Shown here piece by piece: positions 53,501-63,966 of a DNA stretch of 64,000 nt. The notes beneath the pieces are model-generated. The model worked only from the letters and a program-made list of their open reading frames with translations. It was not told where the DNA came from and ran no database searches. Both the position numbers and the translations under genes were made by a program. This stretch comes from Tomocerus qinae (taxonomy: Eukaryota > Arthropoda > Collembola > Entomobryomorpha > Tomoceridae): assembly GCA_020055645.1 (NCBI GenBank), contig CM034548.1, positions 11,222,001-11,286,000 of the forward strand, in the 5' to 3' direction. How positions within the stretch are numbered: the first letter of the stretch is position 1; the number at the start of each line of letters is the position of its first letter.

Positions 53501-56500
53501 TTGTGAGAAGCCATTGGAAGATAGTGTGATTACTGGCCCAGGAGTGGAAAATGAGTGGAGAATTGTGTCGTTTACCTCCCTTCACTTTAACACCTAACCT
53601 CAACCTTGGTCTTGTCGTTCAACAAATTGACATAATTTTGCTATCTCAAACTCTCAGACGGCCGTCTCTTACTGTTTTTTGGGTATGCTCTAAGGTTTCT
53701 ATGTAAAACCAACTGTCATTTACCCATTCAGCGTTTGTATTGACTTTTTCAAATTATCTCCATTTAAATCTTCAGCATTTACCGATTAAATCATAATTCA
53801 TTGACTATTTAAATTATTTCATTGACCCGTTAAATATATTCCACATCAAATTCAGTATTTGCAAATGAAAAGATGTCAATCGTTTTAGGGATAACAATTC
53901 ACATTTGATAATTTTTGCAACTGATGCCAGCCATTTTTTTTACTAATTTGCTGCACTACCCGTACGTTCTCATACTACCGGTTAATTTATGTAGTTGAGC
54001 ACAACAATTTAACACAGATTAAATAATTGTAATCTTTCAGGGACCTCCAGTGGTATATGTGCAAAAGACAACAAAAGGGTACCAAGGATCTGGTTATCTT
54101 TTTGATATTTTAGATGCTGTCAGCTCCGAATTAAATTTCACGTAAGTTTCCATTATGTTTTAATCGTGTCATTTATATGAGACCAATTGGTGTACAGATG
54201 CGTCATAAGTCATGCTTTGTGTGCAGAAAATAGTAAAATCCCGTCAGAAAATTTTGCTATTGATTAAATATTTTAAAGGCGAGAAATATTAACTTAATTA
54301 AATTGAAATTTCCAGCTTCTAACTTCTGATTTTATGAACTGTAATGTAGAACTTAGAAAAAGATATGCGACGTGGAAGCAGAATTTTCAAATGTTAAATT
54401 CTACCGCTTAGTTGTGAAAACCCAGTTGTCACCACCACAGCATCAGAGTCATTAATGAAGTACCATCGTATCGTATCTGTTCACAATACAAGGCAAAAAT
54501 CAAATGACAACTGTGTTGATCTTTTGACCAAACAGGGTCTCACTCACTCCCACTCCATAGACCTGTAAAGCTTTACTTTTGATTTTGTTCACGACTTTCC
54601 CGATCCCAACATAAAGTCACGACACCCGAAACAGTAGAGGAGGATTTATACTACTTAGTATGTATAACATTTCCGTAGACACTTCTAAAATCCTTCTCCA
54701 CAGTTTCGGGTGAGGCTATCTATATCTGTTGGAAGGAGAAAGTCATTATTTTATAGCCAATATGGCCTTTTCCTACCCATACCCATTAAAGAAATTAATC
54801 TTCAGGATACGATTTCTGAGCTATCCATTGCAATGCGGCTTCTACCCAACCTTTTCTTCTCAATGTCCACAAACGGGTTTTATTTTTGCCTGTATTTTAT
54901 ACATCATTGGAGTATTTCCCTTTAAGTAATTTTTTAACTATCAATTGTAGTTTTTTATTTTCTATCACATTTTGTATTAAAAGTTTCAACATTTTCAAAA
55001 TTAATGAAGTTATTAGCTTTTTAATTATTTTTACAAGAGTTTGCATGTGTTTAACTAGACACATTACTTCCTTAATCAGCATCTATTTACATAGTATCAT
55101 GCCACCATGCTTACGATTTGCAAAACTAGAGCAGATAGAACTGTCTACTGTGTCTGTTCGAAAGAGGACATTCCAATTCCAACTTAAAGATTGATTCATA
55201 GTAGTTACCTACTTATTTATTGTACTTATATGCATTGAAGCAATGCATTGTATCATTGTGTGTTCATTCAGGGAGCTCATTCTCATATTCCCGTAATTTT
55301 GGTTGCAAGATTGAAGCTACAACCAAAAGTTATGCTAACCTTGCAACCAAAAATAATAAGGTAGTCTGAGATATTTTGTCTATTTGGTTCTAAACATGTT
55401 GTTGCCATAGATATCGAATTAGTTGCAACCGTAATTTACACTAACTTTTGATCTGATCTGTTGTAAGCGTCCACTTACAACCAACCTCTATCAGAATACC
55501 AATTTAGATTTTAAACCCATTAGGGTCACAACGAAAATTACTACCACCTCAAAATAAGGTCCCAATGGAAAATATACAAATCATCTTGATTATGCCTTAT
55601 AGTCCTTATTCTTTACTCGGGAAGCGAATTTTCGAAACATCTTAAGTGGGTACATATCGTAAGTAGCTGTACGTATTTGCGATAGTTGGTATTTTCAAAA
55701 CATTTTATCGTAATACGAAGTATAAAATCCTTAACCACTCTGATAAACTATCGCACAGGGTTTCTAAAGAAAAATCGAGCAGCGCAAGTTAAGTGGGAAC
55801 AAGTAGTCCTCAAATTCAAAGAAATAATATTTTGTGACATTCAAACGAGCTAATGACGTCAGGTTGTCACATCAACGCGATTTTTCGTTTGAAATGGCTT
55901 GCAAAAATCAAATTCATGTTACGATTAGTGCACAGGTGGGTAATATACGACACTATTACGTTCGAAAATGCCAAAATTTTGCTCATCGTAAATGCCTGGT
56001 AAACATACCATTATTCTCGATACAATTTGTACGAAAATACGCTTCCAGGATTGTATTATTTTCACAGAGAACGAACCGGTGAACAACTGATTCTCTTAGT
56101 TATTCAGACAGATTCTATTTTATATCATCGTTCTACATCTAAAACCAAAATGCCATAGGTTTTTGAGAAAAGTTAAAGATTTTCACTTTAAGTCAACTTA
56201 ATTATGATCCCACTTACTTGATACATGTATTTTTTAATTTTATTTGCAGTACGGATCTTCTGCCTCCGCCAGATAATAATTTCGGTTCGGTAGACGAAAC
56301 TGGTAATTGGTCTGGAATGGTTGGACAACTTCAGAAAAAGGTTTTTGAAAACTTTTCATCATTTAGGAGTTACTTATAGCATTCTTATATTCCGTAACGA
56401 AAAGTACAAAAATCTATACTGTTTTATTTATATGGCCACTGCATAATAGAATTTTCATGTCATTGCTATTTTAGCGGTTTCCCTTTCAACATCATTTTTC

Positions 56501-59500
56501 AGATTACAATTCAAACTATCAGTAGTGAATTCCAATTCCATTGAAAAATTTGTGAATAATGCATATTTAAATTTGAGTGCAGAGAAAAATGACATTTGAG
56601 AATCAGCCTAAGGATGACCCAATTGTTTTTTATAATGGTGTAGGAAGCCGAAATGGCCATCATGTCTTTCAGTCTGACAGCCCAAAGGAAAACTGTAATG
56701 GATTTCTCACCGCCAGTGGAATACAGCTCGGTAGTTTATTACTGCTACTTTTATATAATAGTCATAATATTATTATGCACACCTCAGTTTCACAAGCCTA
56801 ATTTAACGCTTACAATGGCATTGCTTTAGTTACAACATATTTAAGCAGATGGGTATATAGGTTGCACGATAAAGCATGTTTCATTCAGTGTACATAAACA
56901 TTGATTAATTTGGATTAGTTAATTTGATGAAGCAGTAGATTAATTTTGATTGCAAATATAACATAGACAGACATAGACGAGACGATCAAGCAGATTACTC
57001 TAAAAACCTCCTTCTCTTTCATCCTTTGATTTGAGATCTCCTTTACACTACATTATATGCGAGATGCGATGAATAAACGTAAGTGTGCTGTGTGCTTTGT
57101 AATGACGAGCTGGTGGGTAAAAGAAAGCATGATTTTGAATAACTCTGTTTGGATAATTTAATATTTACATGTACCATTGATGACATTTGTAATCTTTACT
57201 AATTATTTTTGGCTGACTATTTAGACTGCAGAACGTCAGTACCTATTGTAACTATTATTCACATACGTTGTGTCATACTCAATTTTCTCGCTGACATTTC
57301 TTATTCAAAATCCAAGCTTTTATGTTTACCAACAATTTCTTTACAAAAAATTGCTTTACATAAGCTGGAAAATGAATGATTTTAGTAACGAGTGAAATTA
57401 GCCTTAAAACATCTTAAGATCCTTCCCACTCATTCTGCCAAAGCATCCTTTCTAAATAAGACTAAAATAATGTATTCAGAAGAGATTCTAGTAATTTTTT
57501 CCGTTGAAATTGTAATTAGACTCGACTACTAATCCGAAGAGACTGGAAAAACGCTGAGCTCAAGTGGAATGCTTTCTTGAGACCGTTCGAATGGAAAGTC
57601 TGGATGGCCATTCCTGTCATTGTGAGCATTGGGGTTTTCACTTTTCTTGTATTCACTCATTTCCAAATCATTGAGACAACGCCTGGAAATTCAGCTTGGA
57701 TTTTATCGTCCTGCTTTCTCCTTCAAGGCAAGTTCTTCCCAACGAAATCCAAACCCATGAAATATTTTCAACATACATACATATACAAAATTTCTGAATT
57801 GTATGACTGACTAGACTGTGTATAGACTTATCTTCCAAATATCAATAAACAAACAAACACTTACCTATAGGTACATATTTACTTATGTATAGGTGATTCT
57901 TACATGACAAATATTAACTTAAACTAAACATCAAATGAAGCATCAACTATTACCATGATTTCCTTGTGAAAAGTATTGACAAAATTTCTACCCCGTAAGT
58001 TATTTCAGAAAATGGAAGCAGCAACAAGTTCTTTTGTAATATTTGTCATCGTAATAGTAACTAAATATAAGAATACTTTATATCTCCTGATTATTAATGA
58101 ATATGGATCAACAAGACTGAGAGAATTGTCGAAACGCTGGGTGTACCTCATCACAGTTGATGATTTTCTCATGAACATCATTCACTAATAAATTTTGTTC
58201 AAGATTTTGCAAAAAAAGGTTTTGTATTATTTATACCTTGTTGAAAATGTGTTAGGATTTTTGTAGTCCGACAATGCAATCCGATCAATTTGGACATTTC
58301 TTCTATATAAATCAACTGGAATCTGTCAACCTGTAATAAACGTTATCTCGTTCACGGACATGCAAGCAACACGTGCAGAAGTTGTTATTAGAATTCCAGA
58401 TACAGTACACTTTTTCCTACCAATGCAACTTTTGTGAAAATTATTCCTGTCACCGTTGTCACTTCCTATTCTTCTCTTTTAAAACGCACCAAGAGAGAGT
58501 CAATATATCCTACCTGTATTTATTTGTATGAAATATCTGTAAGACATCGGTCCCAATAAAGATGTACTGACATTTCAAATAAATATGTCAATGATCATAT
58601 TCAATATGTGCATTGTAGACTATAAAGGGTTAGCGAAATCTAATTTTCTTTCTTGGAATTAGCATTTGACCCAGTTATGAAAAGTCTTTTTATATTTTCA
58701 GGACATGCTGAGCAATCATCAGTTCTTCCTTATAGGATAGCATTGGGAACATTTTGGATTCTTTCTTTAGTGATGTATGCAAGTTACACTGCCCGTCTTA
58801 CTTCCTTTCTTGCTGCAACTCCCGACACTATGCCTATTCATTCATTAGGTGAAGCGGTCAGAAACAAAAATTGGAAAATGGGAGTTGTCAAAGGTTCTGC
58901 AGTTCTGGATAGAGTCAAGGTTAAGAGATTTTTCACATTGCAACAGTACATTTTATTTAATAGCTATGCACTGTGTTTTACATTATATTGAGCCTGTCGG
59001 GAATTGAAGCGAGATTTGACAATATTAAATTGATAATCTCCCAGGAATCAGGTGTGGGAGAAATGAAAATGTTCTGGCAGCGATTACAGCAGGATTCATC
59101 AGGACTCGTTTCTGGATTTCCTGAAGGAATCCAAAAAGTATTTCGCGAAAGATACATCTTTTTCACAAGCGATCTTATTCCTTCGTTCATAGTTAAAGGC
59201 AATTGCTCCTTTGCTTGGCTTCCGGGTAATTATTTTCCTGGATTTGGTTATATGGGCTACCAGAAGAATTTCCCATTTGCTTCCGTCATCTCTCAGCGGT
59301 AAGATTTTTTTCTCTCCTTAATCTCCTATCCACGCATTATGTATCCCTATATACTATTACCAGTAAGTACATACATAAGCAGTAGCAATGTCGTAACATC
59401 TATTAGTAAAAGCTGTGCGTTGGTAGATCCTATTGTCTTTTTGGTTAGTATACAGATATGCACTGTCTACTTGGACAAACATGAAAATATTTCAAGCGTG

Positions 59501-60438
59501 ACTGTTGACTTATGAGTTCCAGCATATACAGAAAAACAAGTCTCATTTTTATGACTTTATGCATGCCCTTGCAATTTACAGGCAAAATCTTTCATGCACT
59601 ACAATCAGGAAATGTAAAAACGCACACAATGCACACATGTACTAAATGTTCATTGATAATTTGGGTTGGAATATAGCATAAAATTACTGAAGTATATCCT
59701 AGCTTCTAGTTTTTGTAAATTTTTGATGTTTTCCATTTAAAGCCTTTAAAATTATTTAAAGCGATTAACATGAAACGATAGAAATTGGTATAAGTTATAT
59801 TCAATCATTCGTATTAGTTAAATCGAGTACTAAAAATCCTTAGCACGTACATTGTTTCGAAAAATAATGTCAATCACAATTTATCATTTGGTCGATTTGA
59901 GAATTGTTAGTTCAATGCCTTATGAAATAGCCGGTGAAGCTGTCCTGTGTCATCTGTTGACAAATGACAAGCTATTGACATGAGAATTGTGAGGAAGTCT
60001 ATAAAAAGTTGTTTCTGTACTTTTCATAGAGTGTCTCAACTTCGTGAGACGGGACAAATGAAGCGGCTCTTTCGGAAATGGTGGGGTACGGAGTCCTCAT
60101 GTTCATCCGCCACAAGCGGAGATGGTTTTCTGGGGATGAGTCTCTACGAAACAGGAACTGCATTTCTCATTCTCTTCGTGGGAGCAACCCTCGCATTGAC
60201 ATTTATGATAGCAGAACTTTGTTTCCGGAAAACACTAAACCACAGCCCAACCGAAAGTTCAGCATCCCTCACAAATCGTCGTCTCTCAAAATTCAATGAA
60301 AAACAAGCATATCCAGACTCTAACTATACTTCACCATTTACATTTAATAATACAAGCACAACGCTATCAAAAAATGATTTACAGATGTCAATTGAAAATA
60401 CGTGGAATAATAGAGGATATGGAACTCTATACAAATGA
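50533..60438 (+). CDS. ionotropic receptor (IR), variant ionotropic glutamate receptor
   Basis: I join eight exons: 50,533-51,432; 54,041-54,141; 56,250-56,340; 56,644-56,730; 57,520-57,727; 58,702-58,919; 59,045-59,298; 60,030-60,438. Total 2,268 bases, 755 residues, all phases compatible. Order: signal peptide (about 1-25), short divergent N-terminal domain, ligand-binding lobe S1 (about 290-410, including FGSVDETGNWSGMVGQL and LTAQRKTVMDFSPP), M1 (about 420-441), pore loop (about 448-465), M2 (about 475-499) ending SYTARLTSFLA, lobe S2, M3 (about 663-684) and a cytoplasmic tail. Arg379 falls where glutamate receptors bind the ligand carboxyl group. The short N-terminal domain and SYTANLAAF-like motif point to arthropod chemosensory IRs, ligand-gated cation channels of sensory dendrites. 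The subtype is not recognised. Intron 5 is GC-AG; exon 3 has a weak donor (GTTTTT). Confidence 0.85.
52921..53333 (+). repeat. left arm of the foldback element
   Basis: A 413-base inverted terminal arm. Its outer part contains related sub-motifs (GTCAATGA and GGTAAATG, each recurring). It pairs with 53,427-53,842. Confidence 0.85.
53427..53842 (-). repeat. right arm of the foldback element
   Basis: A 416-base arm, the reverse complement of 52,921-53,333 with about 98% identity. Small indels account for the 3-base length difference. Confidence 0.85.
54142..56249 (+). other. IR gene intron 2
   Basis: A 2,108-base intron with strong GTAAGT donor and TTTATTTGCAG acceptor; it splits a Thr codon after two bases. 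It contains a small inverted repeat at 55,296-55,353 and AT-rich frames with no recognisable content. Confidence 0.8.
55296..55353. repeat. small inverted repeat in IR intron 2
   Basis: ATTTTGGTTGCAAG (55,296-55,309) and CTTGCAACCAAAAAT (from 55,340) are near-perfect reverse complements around a 30-base loop. Related CAACC/GGTTG words recur over the next 200 bases, so it may be a worn repeat; no element ends were identified. Confidence 0.5.
57728..58701 (+). other. GC-AG intron (IR gene intron 5)
   Basis: The donor is CAAG/GCAAGT, the usual context of rare GC-AG introns, and the acceptor is TATTTTCAG at 58,701. Joining there gives Leu-Leu-Gln-Gly-His-Ala through the pore loop into M2. The only nearby GT (57,731) would bring an early stop after joining. 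Confidence 0.8.
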
Positions 60439-60606
60439 ATTGGAACTAATTTAAAAATTTCAAACCTAATAGCAGAGTATCTTTCTCCATTGATTCCAAC
60501 TACAAAATTTTGTATAAATTTTTATTAAAATCAGACATTGTATACAACATAGTCAATTGAAAGAGTTTTTAGAATTTCAACAATGTTTTTAGTAGAAATG
60601 TAACAA

Positions 60607-60612
60607 AATAAA
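60607..60612 (+). terminator. candidate poly(A) signal of the IR gene
   Basis: An AATAAA lies 169 bases after the IR stop codon. A second lies at 60,741-60,746. Both are well placed; use cannot be decided from sequence. Confidence 0.4.
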
Positions 60613-60740
60613 CACATAGAGATTATTAATTAAAAAGTCCATAGAGAATACAGGTAACTAGTAGGTATTTATAACTATTGTAATGTAAAGCTTATTGTCG
60701 TTGTGAATTAGTTTGCAATTGTGAAATGGTTTAAACTTGA

Positions 60741-60746
60741 AATAAA
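60741..60746 (+). terminator. second candidate poly(A) signal of the IR gene
   Basis: An AATAAA lies about 300 bases after the IR stop and 203 bases before the convergent helicase stop. Confidence 0.35.
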
Positions 60747-60948
60747 TCTGCCTCGACCAACGTCATAACTATGTATTGTTTTAAAATGTAACAAAATTGT
60801 GAAGGGCTAAATTACTTGATCTGTATGGCCTTAGTAGTACAGTAGTACCACAATTAAATTAAATTGAAGTATTTGCACTTAATTATCAGTATTGTTTTCA
60901 ATAGTAGTGAAGTTGACAGTATATTACTAGCATCACAATTATTATCAG

Positions 60949-63900
60949 TCATAAAATGATTTTATTAGATCCTCCTCCAGGGTTTTTGTTAGTCTTGTTT
61001 TGTGCTAACCACTGAGCCATGGGACTTGTTCCCTCTTTCGGAAGGTTCATGCTACCTCTGGCTCGCTTCATAGAAGGCGTACTCCGTCTTTCTTCACGTT
61101 CCACACCTCTTTCTATTTTAGAAGGTTTTTCAAAACTTTCAGGAGTTTTGATGATTTGATCTACATAATAAGAATATATTTCTGAAATTATTTTTCCCGA
61201 ATTGCTAGATTAAGTTTAGATATTGTAAAAAAGTAAATACTAACTAAATATTACCCGTCGGTTTTATTCCGGAAAAATACATCGATTGATCGGTGTCGTC
61301 GTCTTGCGTTTGACTCAAATCAAAACCGGAAGCACTTACATCATCCTCGTCCTCAACCAAATTGTTTTTAATTGCCACTTTAGAAAGGAGTGGTGCCATA
61401 GATTTAAAATACTCAGACAGCTCGTGTACAGCCATATTATCCCACTTGGAAAATGTCACCTAAAAGAGGTTTTCTATCGTTGTAAATTCATGTAAATCTG
61501 TAGATATTGATATTGTAAATAAAAATTGAGAAATAAAAAAATTACCCGAGTTCTAAACCATTTTGGTAATGGTTGCAAGTAATCGTTTTCACCAAATCTG
61601 CAGTCCAAAAGGTACACAGCTCCAAAATCATCTTTGTGCCGAATACAACGACCCATAGCTTGGTTTAATGCTCTAAAACATTTTAAAAATTAATTAATTA
61701 TTTACTTACGGTCATATTTAATCAAAGCGAATGCATTTTATATTTAATACCTGAAAGCCTGGATTTCGTACCACTTATTTCCACTAAGAAGACCTCGACC
61801 ACGATTAGAATCATTGTAAGATTTTTTGTGGACTACTTGCAACTCTTTGGCATTGGGAAAAGGTATTCCAATCTGAAGTCAAAGTATATTTTGACAATGT
61901 TAAATTGTAATAATATTAAAATAGAACGTTAGTTGATTACTTGTCTTACACAAATAACAGCACGAGCATTGTTATCAGCAAAATCCAAACCTTCACTGAC
62001 TTTTCCTCGACAGACAGCCATAAATAGAGCCCCGTGAACTCCACTAGGCTATAATAAATAAAATGAAATTTACCATACAAATATAATAATTTTATCTAAC
62101 GTTACAAAACATTGTGCTATTTGTTATTCTTGTGATGTTGACATGAAGCATTGATATAACTGACTTACATTACGAGTAACTTCTTGAATGGTTTCATAGT
62201 AATCTTGTATGGTTTCTAGAAAATCAGCAGCTCCAGTCCGGGGTTCGACAAATATTTTCTTATTTTCAGCTATGGCATCCAACACACCTGTCAGTGCCCA
62301 CCTGTAAATGTGTTCTTGTTTTAATGGTCTATTAATAATCTATCAGTTAATGTGCAATAGCAATGTAAACCTGGCTTTTAACACATCCATGAGTCTGTAC
62401 GATGGGAAGAATACCAATACTCCGTAGGGCATTACGTTGCAAATGTCAAGTACAATGTTTCCAATCTCATCTTGGTAATTGAAAGAATTAACATTCTGAT
62501 AGGTTCCTCTTAACTCCAATCCTTTTCGACCACGGTTAATAACTTTCGCCAAAATCTATTCAACAACATAAATCATTTATAATCAAGCTAAATACTTACA
62601 AGTTAAATACTTACAAGTTAAATACTTACATTTAGTTATGTTAGTTACCTGTTCTTGTTTTATGACATGCTGACATTCCAGTTTTGTTGGAAAAGGGCAG
62701 CCTAACTCCGACTGAAATGAATCAAATGGAGACAACGTCCCAGACGTTATTATCACAGATCGTGCTACATCAGTTATTTGCTGTAAAGAGAACAAGTTAT
62801 TAAAAACTATTATTTTAAATCTTAATTATCTCAAAAAACGTAAAATTAAATTCGTTCTTTACAACATTTAATACTATTTTTTATTTCTTATGTATTAAAA
62901 TATTAAATGAAATTGTGAGTATATTTTTTTAAAAGTTTCGACTACAGTCAGTGGCCATTTGTGACTTATTTAATATAAACAATTGTGAATAATGTGGTCA
63001 CTTGTAATCAAAAACATCGGAGAGAACTACATTTGAACTTTACGTATTAATTAATTTACATTTGAAATGAAACTTCATTAGTATAACGTTGTTAGCAAAA
63101 ATGTCTCTCGCATAATTTAGTTTGAGTATTTTGTCTTTATAAAATTAACTAGGTATTTAAGTTACAAAATAAAATTGATAATTTGCTGTTACTGCTGCAT
63201 ATAGAGTTTATAAAAAGTTGTCAGATTAGATAAAACATGATCTATTAACTCATCTTCTGTTTTTACCAGTAATATCACCATTACAACTTCATGGTCATTA
63301 TTGTCACAACAATTTCCTGAACACAATTCTATTCGCATCTAAACTGTATCGCCTGTCACCACAATGTCCACAATCGTCAATACTACAATAACATATCAAA
63401 AATATAATATCAATTTGTTAAAATTTTACCGAAAATGCAACAGCAGGGTTTAAGCACCACAGATTTAAGGTAACAATCATGCCTTTCTGAGCTTTCTCTC
63501 GATTCCCTCTGAAATTCTTTGCAGCGGTTCTCATCAAAGAGAAGCGAAAATCTTCTCGGTATTTTCCATCACTCTTGATTAAATAGTGACACATTGTTAA
63601 AAGTGTCTCTATAACCACGACAGCTTGAGATGGAAGAGCAGGTTTGTCTGACTTGGAGAATCCCCGTTCTTTAGCAAGTTCAATTTCGTTGTCCCGTGCT
63701 TTCATTACCGCCTCGAAAATTAGCTGGTAAATTGCCAATAGGTTAATTACATACATTAATATAACACAATTAAAAAGTATTAAGTATTTAATAATGGTTA
63801 GACTTACCACAGAATTGACTATTCTATCGCTAGAAATTCCGTGAAAATCTAATGAAGCAAGAGCTGCACTTCCATTCCAGACATGTCCAGTGGTATTAAA

Positions 63901-63966
63901 ATCTACCTCCGTAAGGTTATTTTGATTCTTATCCATCCAAACCGAAAAGTCAGAAAGCAGTTGGGC
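60949..63966 (-). CDS. BRIP1: FANCJ/BRIP1-like DNA helicase, C-terminal part
   Basis: Ten minus-strand coding exons are visible: 63,808-63,966; 63,430-63,723; 62,649-62,780; 62,371-62,555; 62,169-62,301; 61,950-62,048; 61,751-61,872; 61,546-61,672; 61,255-61,459; 60,949-61,160. All phases agree, giving 555 residues to the stop. Recognisable XPD-family helicase text includes [29 protein letters not shown] (motif III), GKVSEGLDF (motif V) and [15 protein letters not shown] (motif VI), following the human BRIP1 order closely. The N-terminal half with Walker A, Fe-S cysteines and DEAH box lies beyond the window. FANCJ is a 5'-3' helicase that unwinds G-quadruplexes and acts in crosslink repair. 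The tail after motif VI is short, with an acidic stretch containing adjacent SQ and TQ sites (LSQTQDDD) and a basic end. I see no pSer-x-x-Phe BRCA1-binding motif. RTEL1 is less likely. Confidence 0.88.
60961..60966 (-). terminator. AATAAA within the last codons of the FANCJ-like gene
   Basis: On the minus strand AATAAA spans the Asn-Lys codons shortly before the stop. No other canonical signal is seen in the roughly 200 minus-strand bases after the stop, so this may be the poly(A) signal of a very short 3' UTR. Confidence 0.3.
62585..62629. repeat. 3 x 15-bp tandem repeat with splice-donor motifs
   Basis: Three copies of AAGTTAAATACTTAC (first copy with one change) lie in a 93-base FANCJ intron (62,556-62,648). 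On the transcribed minus strand each unit contains GTAAGTA, a consensus 5' splice site. The real donor, GTAACT at 62,648, is upstream and weaker. Confidence 0.85.
62781..63429 (-). other. largest intron of the FANCJ-like gene within the window
   Basis: A 649-base AT-rich intron (donor GTAAAA, acceptor TCTCTTTACAG) between the exon ending NPAVAFS and the one starting QITDVAR. No coding or RNA feature is seen in it. Confidence 0.75.

Larger units (their letters stand above)
52921..53842. mobile_element. foldback DNA transposon, non-autonomous, MULE-like
   Basis: Two long inverted arms (52,921-53,333 and 53,427-53,842) flank a 93-base loop. By eye they differ at roughly six bases and four short indels, about 98% identical. 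The outermost bases match imperfectly (GGATGCTATTTAATGGG on the left, GGAATATATTTAACGGG from the right). A 9-base direct repeat ACATCAAAT lies immediately outside at 52,912-52,920 and 53,843-53,851, the length typical of Mutator-like (MULE) target-site duplications. No transposase is encoded, so it would need an enzyme from elsewhere. An alternative reading, with TTAA inside the ends as a piggyBac-type target, fits less well because it leaves the matching outer bases and 9-base repeat unexplained. It sits in intron 1 of the IR gene. Confidence 0.8.
51433..54040 (+). other. IR gene intron 1, hosts a foldback transposon
   Basis: A 2,608-base intron with donor GTACAG and acceptor AATCTTTCAG. About a third of it is the foldback element at 52,921-53,842; nothing else in it is recognisable. 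The junction is phase 0 and joins the end of the N-terminal domain to GPPVVYVQK of lobe S1. Confidence 0.8.

Noticed and set aside
56577-56801. Open frame overlapping IR exon 4
   Set aside because: Its peptide does not fit a glutamate-receptor S1 lobe, whereas another frame of the same bases gives the conserved S1 segment with compatible splice sites and phases.
62583-62795. Frame ending in a repeated Cys-Lys-Tyr-Leu-Thr tail
   Set aside because: The tail is the 15-bp tandem repeat read through the intron; the FANCJ exon ends at 62,649.
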